From Pseudomonas bijieensis (GTDB taxonomy: Bacteria > Pseudomonadota > Gammaproteobacteria > Pseudomonadales > Pseudomonadaceae), in the NCBI RefSeq assembly GCF_013347965.1, contig NZ_CP048810.1, forward strand, positions 3,409,501 through 3,473,500: DNA of 64,000 nt. The letters are read 5' to 3'. The translations under genes were made by a program, and so were the position numbers. The notes beneath the pieces were generated by a model. It saw only the letters and a program-made list of their open reading frames with translations, searched no databases and was not told the DNA's origin. Below are positions 8,482 through 18,320 of this stretch, piece after piece (position 1 is the stretch's first letter; the number at the start of each line of letters is the position of its first letter).

Positions 8482-11400
8482 TCAACCCACCTCATTGGTT
8501 TCCACCGCAGACGACACACTCAGCGCCTTGAGCGTGATACCGCTCTCGGCGTCCTGCAAGGCGTCCAATCGCTCTATCAGGGTCGAAACGGCATAATGTC
8601 GATTCCCGCCAAAACTGAGCAGGACTTCCCCACGCATGTTGATATCTGTCGCATACACCTCACGAACAATCACACTGTGCCCACTGTCCGGATCAATGAT
8701 CACCAGGTGTTCCTGGACACGACTGAACAACAACTGATCAGGCTCATCCAGGCTCCAGAGCAATTTGCCGGGGATTGTCACCGCACGGCCCAGGGCATGC
8801 CGGCAGTCGAGGATGACCGACTTGACCCGCAACCAGGCCGCTTTTGACAGCCGGTAACTCACCGCACCGTGCCCCATGCGCAAAATCAGGGTCGTGACAT
8901 CGTCGGGCATCAGCGCCAGCAAATCATCGATCTTCATGTCCTGGCCCTCGACGACCAGCACCTCGCCTTCGCGCTGGACATAACTGAGTGGCCCCACATG
9001 CCCCGCCTCCGGCAGGGTCAACAGCTTTCCATTCTCGCTTTCATGAAGTAATACCTGGGTCTGGCGCTGGGTTCCCAATAGCTCGAAAGACTGCGCAATC
9101 GCGGCCCTGGGAACTCGGATCATACGTCCGGTCTTGGCGACGAACCACGTCAGGCTACCGGGCTCCTCCACCGACAGCAGTGCGCCGTGAGACGACTGGG
9201 CCGCCAATTGCCTGAGCCCCTCTTGCTCCCGGCCATCTTGAGCGACCAGCCATTGATGAGTGACACCAGTAATCGAGGCCGGCTCCTGGTCTCGTAACGC
9301 GACCACCACCCCCTCGAATGTCACGCCACGCAGCCCCACACCTTCAGCCGTCAGCTCGACAAACTGCCAGGGCGCCCATTCACGCTGCGCGCTGGGTAGC
9401 GCATCGATCTGCAGCAAGCGTGAACCCTGGCCAAAAGCCGCCTCCAGTTTCTGTGGGTCGATAAAGGCCTGGCGATAGACTTCACCCCTCGAAACATCGA
9501 ATAACCACGCCGCCTCGCCATCCGGGGTAGCGCCGAGCAGGCGTACTTCCTTTGCAGGGCCCAGCTCAGCCAGTAACAGCCTGTTGCCGACGTACCAGGC
9601 ACATAATTTGGCGTCGTCGTTGAAGTTGCTCAAACCGATAAGGGCAAATTGCTCGCTCGCCGATCTCCGGGCCAACGACTCCAATGCCAGCCACCAATGC
9701 CCCCGATCCTTGAACCATGTCTCGTTCACGCCGCCCAGCTTGAGGTCGCCCTGGCTCGTCAGATTTAAGAACCGGCCATCGGATGTCAGCACCACGTAGC
9801 CACTCTCGGCAGCGATCACATTCTCCAGCTTGTCGGATTGCAACCACCGGTTGGACCACTGCCCTTTGCCCGCGACCAAAGTTCGCTGCCTGCGGCACAG
9901 CTCCTTTGCAAGCCGGTCATACACAACAAACCTATCGCTGTCGTCCGCCAGCGTGAGCAGCGTCAGGTCCGTCATGTTCTTGATCGAGTCGGCCCAGCCA
10001 CGGGGACGGCCGCGTCTCGACGAAGGACGAATGATCAAGCCGTCCCTGTGGCGAACCCAGGCCATGTCCCGCAACTGCGGCTCGCTCTTCCAGCAGACCG
10101 AAACGAAGGGAGCCGGTTGCCAATTGACGGTGGCAAAGGTGTCCTCGGTGCGAACAGACGGGACAAAGGGGTAATCGCTGCCCAGCACCTGGGACCAGTC
10201 GGCCAGTGTCTCGCTGGCGCTGAAAATGGATTCCAGCGCCGGGGCCAGATCGCGCGTGACCGAACTGAGCAGCAGTTGCCCTTCATGGATCACGTACACC
10301 AGCACATCGTCGGTCTGATCCTCGCGAGTGATGCGCTGCACGACATGAATCACCCCTTGCGCATCCGCCTCGACACGCTGGATGGTGGCGGTCGCATTCC
10401 TTGTGCTGCGCAACCAGTAACGATGGCTCAGCAACCCGGTGACCGCGTCGGCTTGCCAGATGATCAGGTCCTGTGGGTCATAGAAATAGCAGGCGCCACC
10501 TGCCACCGCGCCCAGCACCGCGTCATCGACGCCTGGTAGTTCATCACGAATGAACAGGAAACGGTCATCCTTGGCGTCATACCAGGCCGTGATGTAGCGG
10601 GGCTCTTCCGGCTTCTCGAACGGCACCAGGTAACGATGAACCGGCGTATACGGCATCACCAGGCGGTGCTGCCTGGCAAGGCTCTTGAAGTGCTCCTGCA
10701 ATGCCTGTCGATCCATGCCCGCAGGCACATCCTGCTCGACAACCACAAGCTTGCCCGCCTCCACCTTGAACACTTGATTCTGGCTGATCCGCAGCAGCAC
10801 GTCGTGACGCCCCGATCCAGTGAGCGCCACCTGAACGTCGCCGATGAACAGTCTCGCGTAACGCTCGAGCCGGATATCACTCTCCTGGGCCCAAGGGGCG
10901 TCCAACACCCAACTCGAGTTCAACGGGCGCGCCGTATCCAGGGTCAGGCTCACGCCGGGATGGAGCACCAATGCACAGCGCTTGCCGGCGCCCTGGATCT
11001 CATAGGTGATTTTTCCGTGCCAATCCGGTGGCAGCACGGGCACCACCAGCGAGCGATCGATGCCATCGAGCAACACCTTGATCACCGTCGGCCGGTAATC
11101 CGGGACCAGGCGATAAAGGATGTAGTCACTGGGGAACGAGTAGAAAGAAAACAGAAACAGCCATCCTCCCTGCGCGGTCTTTTTCTCCAGGCGCCGTGCC
11201 GTGTCGAACCCGATGTCATGGCGCAGCCCGGCGAAGGGCAATGCCTTGTACTCGTAGCGGTAACAGGTTTGCGGCGTACAGGGCAGGACGATGGCTGCAC
11301 CTGCCGGTGGCGTGAATCGGGCTCGACCCGGCAGATTCAGCTGGCGACGGATATCGATCGCCCGGTCGTAATCGTCATCAAAGGTAGGCACCCCGAAATG

Positions 11401-14400
11401 ATCGCGCAGCGGATACAGCTTGGGGCTGTCCAGCATCAGCTCGGCGCGGGTCAGGTCCAGTGTATGAACGATCAGCGATGAACGCGGAAACCATGCGCCA
11501 CCGCGGGCATCAGCCCGATAAGGCTGGAGATGGGCGGTTGCCACCTCATCGAAAAACAGCCCGACCTGCTTGGCTTCTTCGGCAATGGTGGCGAAGCCCT
11601 GGGCCAGCGCCGCCACCCCCACCGCCAACCCGCCCAGCATCACCGCAGCGCCGCCCAGCAATGCTCCAGCGGTGGTAGCGCCGGCAGCGTAGGCGCTCAC
11701 CGACAACATCAGGCTGGCCGAGTCGAACGCCAGTTGGGTACCGAACTGAGCGCGTTCGACGTCGTTTTGCGCAGTCGACAACTGGTAGATGTCGAACCCG
11801 ACATTCGCCAGTTGCAGCAATCCCCCGGTCGCTTCGCTCACGCTGTTTCCCACTGCGGTCTTGACCACGGGCGCGACGGTTTGGGCAATCAGTTTCTCCT
11901 GGGCCAATGCCTGTCGAACCAGGCCGACCAGGCCAGCGATATCGGCCACGTTGCCATGCACCAATTGCGCGTAATTGACATAGGCATGCAACCGGACCGC
12001 CAGGCTCAGGGGCCGACCAGGCCCTTCTCGGCCCCGCAAGGCGTTCATCAGCGCTTGTATGGCGAAGCCGGCGTTCAGGGTGTGGACGCTGCCCACCTCG
12101 GTCGGATCGCTCGCTACGGAAGGTCTATTGGCCAAGGCTGAAAAACGTTCCGAGAGGTAGTTTTTTATCCGCAAGAGTCGAGGGTCGTCCGTGATGGCCC
12201 GTACCAACTGTTCCGGGTTCCCAGGATCGATCAGGCTTATCCGGTACGACCCGTTCGTCATGACCTCCAGGGTTTCGAACAACGGCACAAGGTGAGGGGC
12301 CAGCTGATTTTTCTGCTGGAGGCCGCTGGTCACGTGCTCGATCTGCTGGCCCCACCAGTGACCATCCAGCGCCAGCAGGCAGTTGCCCAGCCGCGGATTG
12401 CTCTGCAGCGACTGCCCACGAGCGTTGATCAACCGCTGCCTGACAGGACGTTGCAATTGGCCGGGCAACGCGCCGGGTTGCAGCAGTTTCGCGACCTGGA
12501 CGGCACCCGCCAATGTCACCTGTGACACCCGCGCGCCGTCCAGTTCGATCAGGTCGAACGTCGGGCGAACCGCATCGCCATACGCCGCGTAATGACTGGC
12601 CATATTCTGCTGGAGGAAGAACTGCTCCAATGCCTGCCTGAACCGAGTCGAATCCTCGAATTCGAATACCCCAAAATTCGGATCGTAGAAGTGGTAAGTA
12701 CCGCGCTCGCCCTCCCAGGTCTTGGCTACCAGCATGGCGTGATTATCGGAGTTGAGCATCAGTGTGCTGGTGGCTGTCCTGGCTTGCAGAATGTCCACGA
12801 CTGCATTCAGGTCCGAGCGTGCCAGTGCACTGCCGACATCGCCGATCTGCACCTCGCGCAACGACTCCACGCACTGCAAGAAGGTCGCCGAATCGCTGGC
12901 CTCTGGCTCGATAACCCCCAAGTAAAAGCGCTCGCGCAGGGTATTGACCGCCGCCTTGCCCTCCGACAAGGCAGCCGCCATTGCCAGGGCCAGGGGATAA
13001 CAACGTCCGCCGACCCTATCGCCCTCACCCTGGAGCAGTAAATCCTGGGGCACCAGCTTGATCGTGTCGGCTCCAAAATCGTCCAGGACGGTACCGAGGT
13101 GCTCCACGATCCGGACACGGTATTCCAGTTTCGCCACCTGCCGGATGCGAGCCACCTGCCGACCCCATTGGCGCAGTGTCAAAGGCTGTTCCAGCGCGGC
13201 TTTCTTCAGCCCCAAGGCAGTTTCGTCATGCCCTGGCGGATCATCGGTAGCGCTGGCGAGCCCGGCCAGGAAGGCTGGGGCCTTATGTTGATACAACGCC
13301 TGTTCGATCGTCGCGTAACGGCCAGCGGTGCCATGGGCGGCAAGGTTGTTGGCGAGGTTATCCAACTGCGGGCGAACCGCGTCGAAGCTGCGATTATCCA
13401 AGGTCTTCGCACCCGTCAAGGCGCCCAGCAGCAAGCGTTGCAGGGGGCTCAATTGCGCGGCTTCGAAACGCCCTTCGGCGAGTTGCTTCAAGAGCTCGGC
13501 GATGGGCAACTGCCGCGTCTTCGCGTCCCCCAACGAAGCAGGCGGCAACACGTCGACGCCTTGGGCGAGAATCACCTGACGCTCATCAAAGCCCAGCGGT
13601 ATGGCCTTGTCGAAAGTCACCACGCCGTCATGGCTCCGACTCATGCTCTGCTTGAACGGCTCACCCAGCTCATCGGCCAGGTGCTGCAACAGGTCGGTGG
13701 ACAGTACATACCGCCCCTCGATCACCGGCCAGCCATCATCGAATTGGAGAGTGCGGTACTTGAGCAGCTCAGCCAGCTCACCCGCATAACGAACCTTGAA
13801 CTGACCCGCTTGCCAACGTTCAATCTCATCGCTGAGCCACTGCCGGGTGTCACTCTGATTCTCTTTCCAGGAGTGATCCAGTTCCTCCTCGGTGGCGCCA
13901 TTGACGGTGCCGACGGCGGCAATGGCAGCCTCCTCCCGCCACTGCTCAGCGGTTTGAGGCGTAAAGTGCGTGTTCAGGTATTGCGCCATGCCCTCACGCA
14001 TGGCGCCAGGCCCGGTCAGATAAATCGTCCCTTCGCTCTGGGGACGGATGCCGTCGCTGTAGTAAGTGGCGGCCGCCTCGACCAGAAAAGCCGCGCCCAT
14101 TTCCGCTTCCGGCGGCAGCTCATGGAACGCACCGAAAACCTGCGTCGCAGCCTGCCGCGCCAGACCACTCATGGCCTCGACATCGGTGAGGGCCACGTTT
14201 TGTTCATCCGCCAGGCGAGCGGTGGCATCGACAATTGCATAATTGCGCCTGAAGCGCTCGAGCACGGCGTTGAGCATCGCCGCCCCTGGGTGGGCCATCA
14301 GGAAGGCGTTGCTCAACGAATTTCGTACGGTCACGGCTCGCAGCTCGTACGGACGAGCCAGGCGCTGCGCCGGCGGGCAGAAAACGCGGTTCAACTCGGG

Positions 14401-15549
14401 TCGGCTTTTGGCGAAACGCTCGAGTGCATCGCGATGCTCGGTCGGGATCGCACTGGAATAATCCGTGTACTGGCCGCGCAATGCCTGACGGCCCGGCATC
14501 CATTCGGGATTTCGATCGAGCAGCAACTGCAACACGCCCAGGCGTGCGTCGGTCTTGAACCCGCGAATGTCCACCTCGCCCAGCTTGTCCAACAACGGCG
14601 GCAGGTGATCGATATCGACGTAGCTGCCACCCTCGCTGAGCAAGGCTTCGACCCGCACGATATCGGAGCCGCCCGCCAACATGCCGCGCAGGCTGATCTC
14701 GCGTTCGTAGATATCCCGCAAATGCAAGGGTGCCTCACCAATGGCAACATCGCGCAGTATCAGGTCGCCGTCAGCCACGGCCATGAGACTGAGACGGTTA
14801 TCGTTCACCAAGGCTTTCAGCCGTGCCTTATCTTGCCCATAGGCCCGAACCAGCAAATCGATTCTCGCGTCATCGGCGCTGCCGCCGCTTTCCACCACCT
14901 TCTTGATATGGGCGTACATCTGTTGTTTGAGAACAATGGCGCGCTCTTCATAACGGTCGCCCAACGCCAACGCATCGCTACTGGCCTGTGCGCCATTGAG
15001 CATGGCATCGGCCTTGGCGGCTTCGACAATGATTCGGTTGGTTTCATGGGCCAGCAGCGCGTCGCTGTCGTACCAGAGGCTGAGACGATAGCCCTCTGCG
15101 CCCATTACTTTTTTCCAGACATTGATATAGTCACGCTGAATGGCCCCGACGCCGCCGCCGAGCCAGACAAAATGCAGGTTCTTCGGCACCTCGGTGGCGG
15201 GCAGTTTCAACTGTTCGAAACTGTAGTGCAGACGCGTTTCAAACCCTTCTATCTTGTTATACGTTTGCACCAGGTCCGCAGCCCTGGCGTCCTCTGAGTT
15301 CAACGGCCCTGTCGCACGACGAGACCGGCTACTTCCCCGCAAAGCGCCTACCGCTTGTTTGAGCAACCCCAACGGTTCCAACATGCGCGGCGAATCCAGC
15401 AAGGTGATACAACCGAAGTAATACCGAAGCACCGCATCATATTGTTCGGAGCCCTTGTGGGAAATTAATGCCTGTTCGAGATCCTTGAGTTTTAACAACC
15501 CCACAAAATCGACGTAGTTATCCGCCGATGAAAACTTGGATTCACTCAT
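8482..15549 (-). CDS. Predicted large multidomain toxin, lymphostatin/TcdA-TcdB-like
   Basis: The product has 2355 residues. Numbered from the ATG at 15549, residues about 120-590 resemble the clostridial-toxin glycosyltransferase: PKNLHFVWLGG, LWYDSDALL, GGSDIVRVEALLSEGGSYVDIDH with the metal-binding DxD at D312-D314, and a later SWKENQ. Residues about 845-960 carry a C58 (YopT)-like triad: GGRCYPLALA (C850), DNHAML (H937) and YDPNFG (D956). Residues about 1225-1325 are glycine/alanine-rich and hydrophobic, like the TcdA/TcdB pore region. The last 1000 residues are rich in beta segments with aromatic-tryptophan motifs and could bind cells. This order is that of enterobacterial lymphostatin (LifA/Efa1). 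No signal peptide is visible. I start at the second ATG because GGAAG lies eight bases before it; the first ATG (15564) has no such site. Transfer of sugar to host GTPases is inferred. Confidence 0.85.
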   Translation of the reverse strand: MSESKFSSADNYVDFVGLLKLKDLEQALISHKGSEQYDAVLRYYFGCITLLDSPRMLEPLGLLKQAVGALRGSSRSRRATGPLNSEDARAADLVQTYNKIEGFETRLHYSFEQLKLPATEVPKNLHFVWLGGGVGAIQRDYINVWKKVMGAEGYRLSLWYDSDALLAHETNRIIVEAAKADAMLNGAQASSDALALGDRYEERAIVLKQQMYAHIKKVVESGGSADDARIDLLVRAYGQDKARLKALVNDNRLSLMAVADGDLILRDVAIGEAPLHLRDIYEREISLRGMLAGGSDIVRVEALLSEGGSYVDIDHLPPLLDKLGEVDIRGFKTDARLGVLQLLLDRNPEWMPGRQALRGQYTDYSSAIPTEHRDALERFAKSRPELNRVFCPPAQRLARPYELRAVTVRNSLSNAFLMAHPGAAMLNAVLERFRRNYAIVDATARLADEQNVALTDVEAMSGLARQAATQVFGAFHELPPEAEMGAAFLVEAAATYYSDGIRPQSEGTIYLTGPGAMREGMAQYLNTHFTPQTAEQWREEAAIAAVGTVNGATEEELDHSWKENQSDTRQWLSDEIERWQAGQFKVRYAGELAELLKYRTLQFDDGWPVIEGRYVLSTDLLQHLADELGEPFKQSMSRSHDGVVTFDKAIPLGFDERQVILAQGVDVLPPASLGDAKTRQLPIAELLKQLAEGRFEAAQLSPLQRLLLGALTGAKTLDNRSFDAVRPQLDNLANNLAAHGTAGRYATIEQALYQHKAPAFLAGLASATDDPPGHDETALGLKKAALEQPLTLRQWGRQVARIRQVAKLEYRVRIVEHLGTVLDDFGADTIKLVPQDLLLQGEGDRVGGRCYPLALAMAAALSEGKAAVNTLRERFYLGVIEPEASDSATFLQCVESLREVQIGDVGSALARSDLNAVVDILQARTATSTLMLNSDNHAMLVAKTWEGERGTYHFYDPNFGVFEFEDSTRFRQALEQFFLQQNMASHYAAYGDAVRPTFDLIELDGARVSQVTLAGAVQVAKLLQPGALPGQLQRPVRQRLINARGQSLQSNPRLGNCLLALDGHWWGQQIEHVTSGLQQKNQLAPHLVPLFETLEVMTNGSYRISLIDPGNPEQLVRAITDDPRLLRIKNYLSERFSALANRPSVASDPTEVGSVHTLNAGFAIQALMNALRGREGPGRPLSLAVRLHAYVNYAQLVHGNVADIAGLVGLVRQALAQEKLIAQTVAPVVKTAVGNSVSEATGGLLQLANVGFDIYQLSTAQNDVERAQFGTQLAFDSASLMLSVSAYAAGATTAGALLGGAAVMLGGLAVGVAALAQGFATIAEEAKQVGLFFDEVATAHLQPYRADARGGAWFPRSSLIVHTLDLTRAELMLDSPKLYPLRDHFGVPTFDDDYDRAIDIRRQLNLPGRARFTPPAGAAIVLPCTPQTCYRYEYKALPFAGLRHDIGFDTARRLEKKTAQGGWLFLFSFYSFPSDYILYRLVPDYRPTVIKVLLDGIDRSLVVPVLPPDWHGKITYEIQGAGKRCALVLHPGVSLTLDTARPLNSSWVLDAPWAQESDIRLERYARLFIGDVQVALTGSGRHDVLLRISQNQVFKVEAGKLVVVEQDVPAGMDRQALQEHFKSLARQHRLVMPYTPVHRYLVPFEKPEEPRYITAWYDAKDDRFLFIRDELPGVDDAVLGAVAGGACYFYDPQDLIIWQADAVTGLLSHRYWLRSTRNATATIQRVEADAQGVIHVVQRITREDQTDDVLVYVIHEGQLLLSSVTRDLAPALESIFSASETLADWSQVLGSDYPFVPSVRTEDTFATVNWQPAPFVSVCWKSEPQLRDMAWVRHRDGLIIRPSSRRGRPRGWADSIKNMTDLTLLTLADDSDRFVVYDRLAKELCRRQRTLVAGKGQWSNRWLQSDKLENVIAAESGYVVLTSDGRFLNLTSQGDLKLGGVNETWFKDRGHWWLALESLARRSASEQFALIGLSNFNDDAKLCAWYVGNRLLLAELGPAKEVRLLGATPDGEAAWLFDVSRGEVYRQAFIDPQKLEAAFGQGSRLLQIDALPSAQREWAPWQFVELTAEGVGLRGVTFEGVVVALRDQEPASITGVTHQWLVAQDGREQEGLRQLAAQSSHGALLSVEEPGSLTWFVAKTGRMIRVPRAAIAQSFELLGTQRQTQVLLHESENGKLLTLPEAGHVGPLSYVQREGEVLVVEGQDMKIDDLLALMPDDVTTLILRMGHGAVSYRLSKAAWLRVKSVILDCRHALGRAVTIPGKLLWSLDEPDQLLFSRVQEHLVIIDPDSGHSVIVREVYATDINMRGEVLLSFGGNRHYAVSTLIERLDALQDAESGITLKALSVSSAVETNEVG

Positions 15550-15894
15550 AAACAACACTTCCATTTATTGTATAGAGATAAGAAAAACTTCACGCATCCA
15601 TGCGCGAACGGGCCATTGGGAGCCTGCGGCCTAACCAAATGATGAGCATCAACTCAGGCAACAATTATTCCCAATGGGCTGGATAAAAACATAACGATCA
15701 TTGACGCGCGGCTCAACTAACAAGGAATTCAATAAGTTTCCAACCAGCAGGAGTTCAAACTTTTTTCTTCACCGCTTAATAAGCGCAGCGCTGAAAAGTT
15801 TTTATATAAGCAATCATTGAGCAGACTTGCCCATGTAGAAGCCAGGGCATCACGAGCTCAGGTGAAGGTGGCCCGAACGGGCCACCGGGTTTGA
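15550..15894. other. AT-rich gap between toxin gene and cobJ with an inverted repeat
   Basis: No gene is seen here. The gap is more AT-rich than its surroundings and must hold the toxin promoter, since the toxin reads leftward from 15549. An interrupted inverted repeat (CCATTGGGA at 15613-15621 and TCCCAATGG at 15669-15677) lies about 65-130 bases before the toxin start and could be an operator or a leader hairpin. I could not pick a convincing -35/-10 pair. The cobJ terminator hairpin lies at its right edge. Confidence 0.5.
15867..15886 (-). terminator. Probable terminator of the cobGHIJ operon
   Basis: A perfect stem of GGTGGCCCG and CGGGCCACC, with only a two-base centre, begins nine bases beyond the cobJ stop. 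It is read from the minus strand. The T run is poor (TTCACC), so it could be a weak or Rho-assisted terminator. Confidence 0.55.
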
Positions 15895-17586
15895 TCAAAG
15901 AGGTTTGTTGCCATACCAGCGCGGTGTGTACACCCAGTCGCCACCCTGGGCGCGTGGGAACACGCACGTGGTGGAGGAGCCGATCAGCACCATGGTGCGC
16001 ATGTCCACTTGATCCGGGGTCAATGCCCCCAGCGTGGTGACACGCAACGTCTGCCCCGGACGACCGATATCGCGCCCCAGCACCACTGGCGTTTGCGCCG
16101 TGCGATGTTGCCCGACGATCTCCAGCGCCCGGCCCAACTGCCATGGCCGGGAGCGGGAGATCGGGTTGTAGAAGGCCAGGGCCAGGTCGGCCTCAGCCGC
16201 AAGAGCCAGGCGCTTTTCGATGATCGACCAGGGCTTGAGGTTGTCCGACAGCGACATCACACAGAAGTCATGCCCCAATGGCGCACCGGCCTGGGCAGCG
16301 GTCGCCAGGGACGCCGAGACACCCGGCAGGATCTGCAGGTCGACGTTGTGCCAATGGGCATCCGTCGACTCATGCAACGCTTCCAACACGGCGGCAGCCA
16401 TGGCGAACACGCCCGGATCGCCGGACGACACCACCACCACGGAGCGGCCCTCGGCCGCCAGTTCGAAGGCATGTCGGGCCCGCTGCATCTCTTCGCGGTT
16501 GTCGGTGCAGTGTTGCACCTGATCGGCCCGAAAGGGCCCGGCCATGCGCACGTAGGTTTCATAACCGAGTACATCGGTGGCACGGTCGAGCTCGGCGCGC
16601 ACCGCCGGCACCATCAACTCGGCGGCGCCCGGGCCAAGGCCGATCACCGCCAGGCGCCCGCGCGCACGACCAATCTGCTGCGGATCGAGGGGTTGCGCGG
16701 TCAAGGCGATGGCATGGCTGCCCATGACCTGTAGCGACGCCGGTTGACCGAGGGCATCGCTCAACCACGTTTCGAGGTTGCCATTGGCCGCGGCAAAACG
16801 CAGCGGCACCCCCAACGCCGAAGCCGTTTCGTGCAGCTCGGCACGGGCCATGTCACTGTCCGCCGCCAACAGGCACGCCAGCGACTGCGGCGCGAGGCTG
16901 GCCTGCTCCAGTATCGCGCCGATGTCCGCCGACGCCCCTGCACTCAACGCCACCAGCACATTGCGCGGATAAATACGCAGTTCATCCGCCGCCGGTTTAC
17001 CCGCAGCACTGTCGATACGGATCGCCAGCCGTGCCTGTTCATCCTCGGGCAACTGCGCCTGATCCAGCCATGGCGCGGCGCCTTCGATGCGCACCGATTC
17101 ACCGGCCAGCAGATCGGAGACGAAACGCTTGCCTTGCTCCAGGTCGCCGAGGCTATAGCCACTCGGCGGATTGAGCAGGCAAGTGCCAAAACGCAGTTCA
17201 CCGCTGGTGGTGATCGCCGGCGCGACTTGCAGCGCTGCGGCGATTTCCCGGGCCATGACATTGACCCCGCCCAGGCCGCCCAACAGCGGGACCACGGCGC
17301 TGCCATCCTCGGCCACGGCCAGCACCGGCGGCTCGACGCCTTTTTCCAGCAGCAGCGGCGCCAGGGTGCGGATGACGATACCCGCCGCGCACAGGGCGAT
17401 GATCGGTGTGTCTTGCTGATAGAGCTCGCGCAACGTGGTGCCGAACTCGAGGTATTGACGATCCACCCCCTCGACCCGCCCAGCCAGGCCGTGGATCAAC
17501 GCCTCGGGGTAGCGCTGTTGAATCCGTCGGGCGGTTGCCAGGCTGCCGGGGCCGAGGATGACGATGGCCGGCGTCTTGGCGGCCAT
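15895..17586 (-). CDS. cobJ: CbiG-CobJ fusion, precorrin-3B C17-methyltransferase
   Basis: This cytoplasmic enzyme of cobalamin synthesis methylates C17 and contracts the corrin ring. The 563-residue product is a fusion, as usual in Pseudomonas. Residues 1-300 are CbiG/CobE-like (ILGPGSLATARR, ALCAAGIVIRTLAPLL, GGLGGVNVMAREIA, then the CobE-type ALSAGASADIGAI). From about 305 the CobJ methyltransferase follows, with LAVIGLGPGAAELMVPAVRAEL, VSSGDPGVFAMAAAV, PGVSASLATAAQAGAPLGHDF and FYNPISRSRP. I start at the ATG whose A is shared with the cobI TGA (TGATG); a GTG four codons earlier is an alternative. It is the last gene of cobG-cobH-cobI-cobJ. Confidence 0.95.
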   Translation of the reverse strand: MAAKTPAIVILGPGSLATARRIQQRYPEALIHGLAGRVEGVDRQYLEFGTTLRELYQQDTPIIALCAAGIVIRTLAPLLLEKGVEPPVLAVAEDGSAVVPLLGGLGGVNVMAREIAAALQVAPAITTSGELRFGTCLLNPPSGYSLGDLEQGKRFVSDLLAGESVRIEGAAPWLDQAQLPEDEQARLAIRIDSAAGKPAADELRIYPRNVLVALSAGASADIGAILEQASLAPQSLACLLAADSDMARAELHETASALGVPLRFAAANGNLETWLSDALGQPASLQVMGSHAIALTAQPLDPQQIGRARGRLAVIGLGPGAAELMVPAVRAELDRATDVLGYETYVRMAGPFRADQVQHCTDNREEMQRARHAFELAAEGRSVVVVSSGDPGVFAMAAAVLEALHESTDAHWHNVDLQILPGVSASLATAAQAGAPLGHDFCVMSLSDNLKPWSIIEKRLALAAEADLALAFYNPISRSRPWQLGRALEIVGQHRTAQTPVVLGRDIGRPGQTLRVTTLGALTPDQVDMRTMVLIGSSTTCVFPRAQGGDWVYTPRWYGNKPL

Positions 17587-18320
17587 CAACCCTGCCACCG
17601 TTCGCCCGGCACGATGATCAGCGAGAAGTACGGCGATGACATCGGCTCGACTTCATCCAACGGCACGATCTTCTGGTTGGCCATGGTCGCCCGTTCGACG
17701 TACAGCGCCCGCCCATCCAGGCCCAGCTCCTGAAGCACTTGGCGAACCTTGGGGAAATTGCGCCCCAGCTTCATGATCACCGCCGCGTCGGCATCGGCCA
17801 GGCGTCGCTTGAGCTCGTCATGGGGCAAGACGCCGGAGAGCACCGACAGGCTCTGGTTGCGATAGACCAGCGGCGCGCCGAGCACCGAGGCCCCGCCGAG
17901 CATTGAGCACACGCCGGGAATGACCTGGGCCTCATGGCGCTCGGCCAGGCGATCGTGCAGGTACATGTAGGAGCCGTAGAAGAACGGATCGCCCTCGCAG
18001 ATCACCGCTACGTCGCGCCCGGCATCCAGGTGCACGGCCAACTGCTCGGCGGCGGTGTCGTAGAAATCGGCGATCACCTGTTCATAGGACAGCGGCGCCG
18101 GCAGCGCTTCTGTGGTAACCGGGTAGACCAGCGGCAGCAACGTCTGCGCGTCCTGCAAATGCGCCTCGATGATGCCGAAGGCATTGCCCTTCTTGCCCTT
18201 GGCGACGAAGTACGCCACCACGGGCGATTCGCGCAGCAGGCGCAGGGCCTTGACGGTAATCAGTTCCGGGTCACCAGGGCCCACGCCGAGGCCGATCAGA
18301 CGTCCAGGCTGCTGCATCAT
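17586..18320 (-). CDS. cobI: CobI, precorrin-2 C20-methyltransferase
   Basis: CobI transfers a methyl group from S-adenosylmethionine to C20 of precorrin-2 to give precorrin-3A. The 244-residue product has the tetrapyrrole methylase pattern: [20 protein letters not shown] at the N-terminus, [14 protein letters not shown] in the middle, and [19 protein letters not shown] start at the ATG at 18320 because it overlaps the cobH stop as ATGA, a clear sign of translational coupling; the open frame extends about 135 codons further only as a shadow of cobH. It shares one base with cobJ. Confidence 0.96.
   Translation of the reverse strand: MMQQPGRLIGLGVGPGDPELITVKALRLLRESPVVAYFVAKGKKGNAFGIIEAHLQDAQTLLPLVYPVTTEALPAPLSYEQVIADFYDTAAEQLAVHLDAGRDVAVICEGDPFFYGSYMYLHDRLAERHEAQVIPGVCSMLGGASVLGAPLVYRNQSLSVLSGVLPHDELKRRLADADAAVIMKLGRNFPKVRQVLQELGLDGRALYVERATMANQKIVPLDEVEPMSSPYFSLIIVPGERWQG

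Noticed and set aside
13099..15297. A 732-codon open frame on the plus strand inside the toxin gene
   Set aside because: It is antisense to a recognised multidomain protein, has no known motif, and reflects GC-rich codon use that leaves the opposite strand open.
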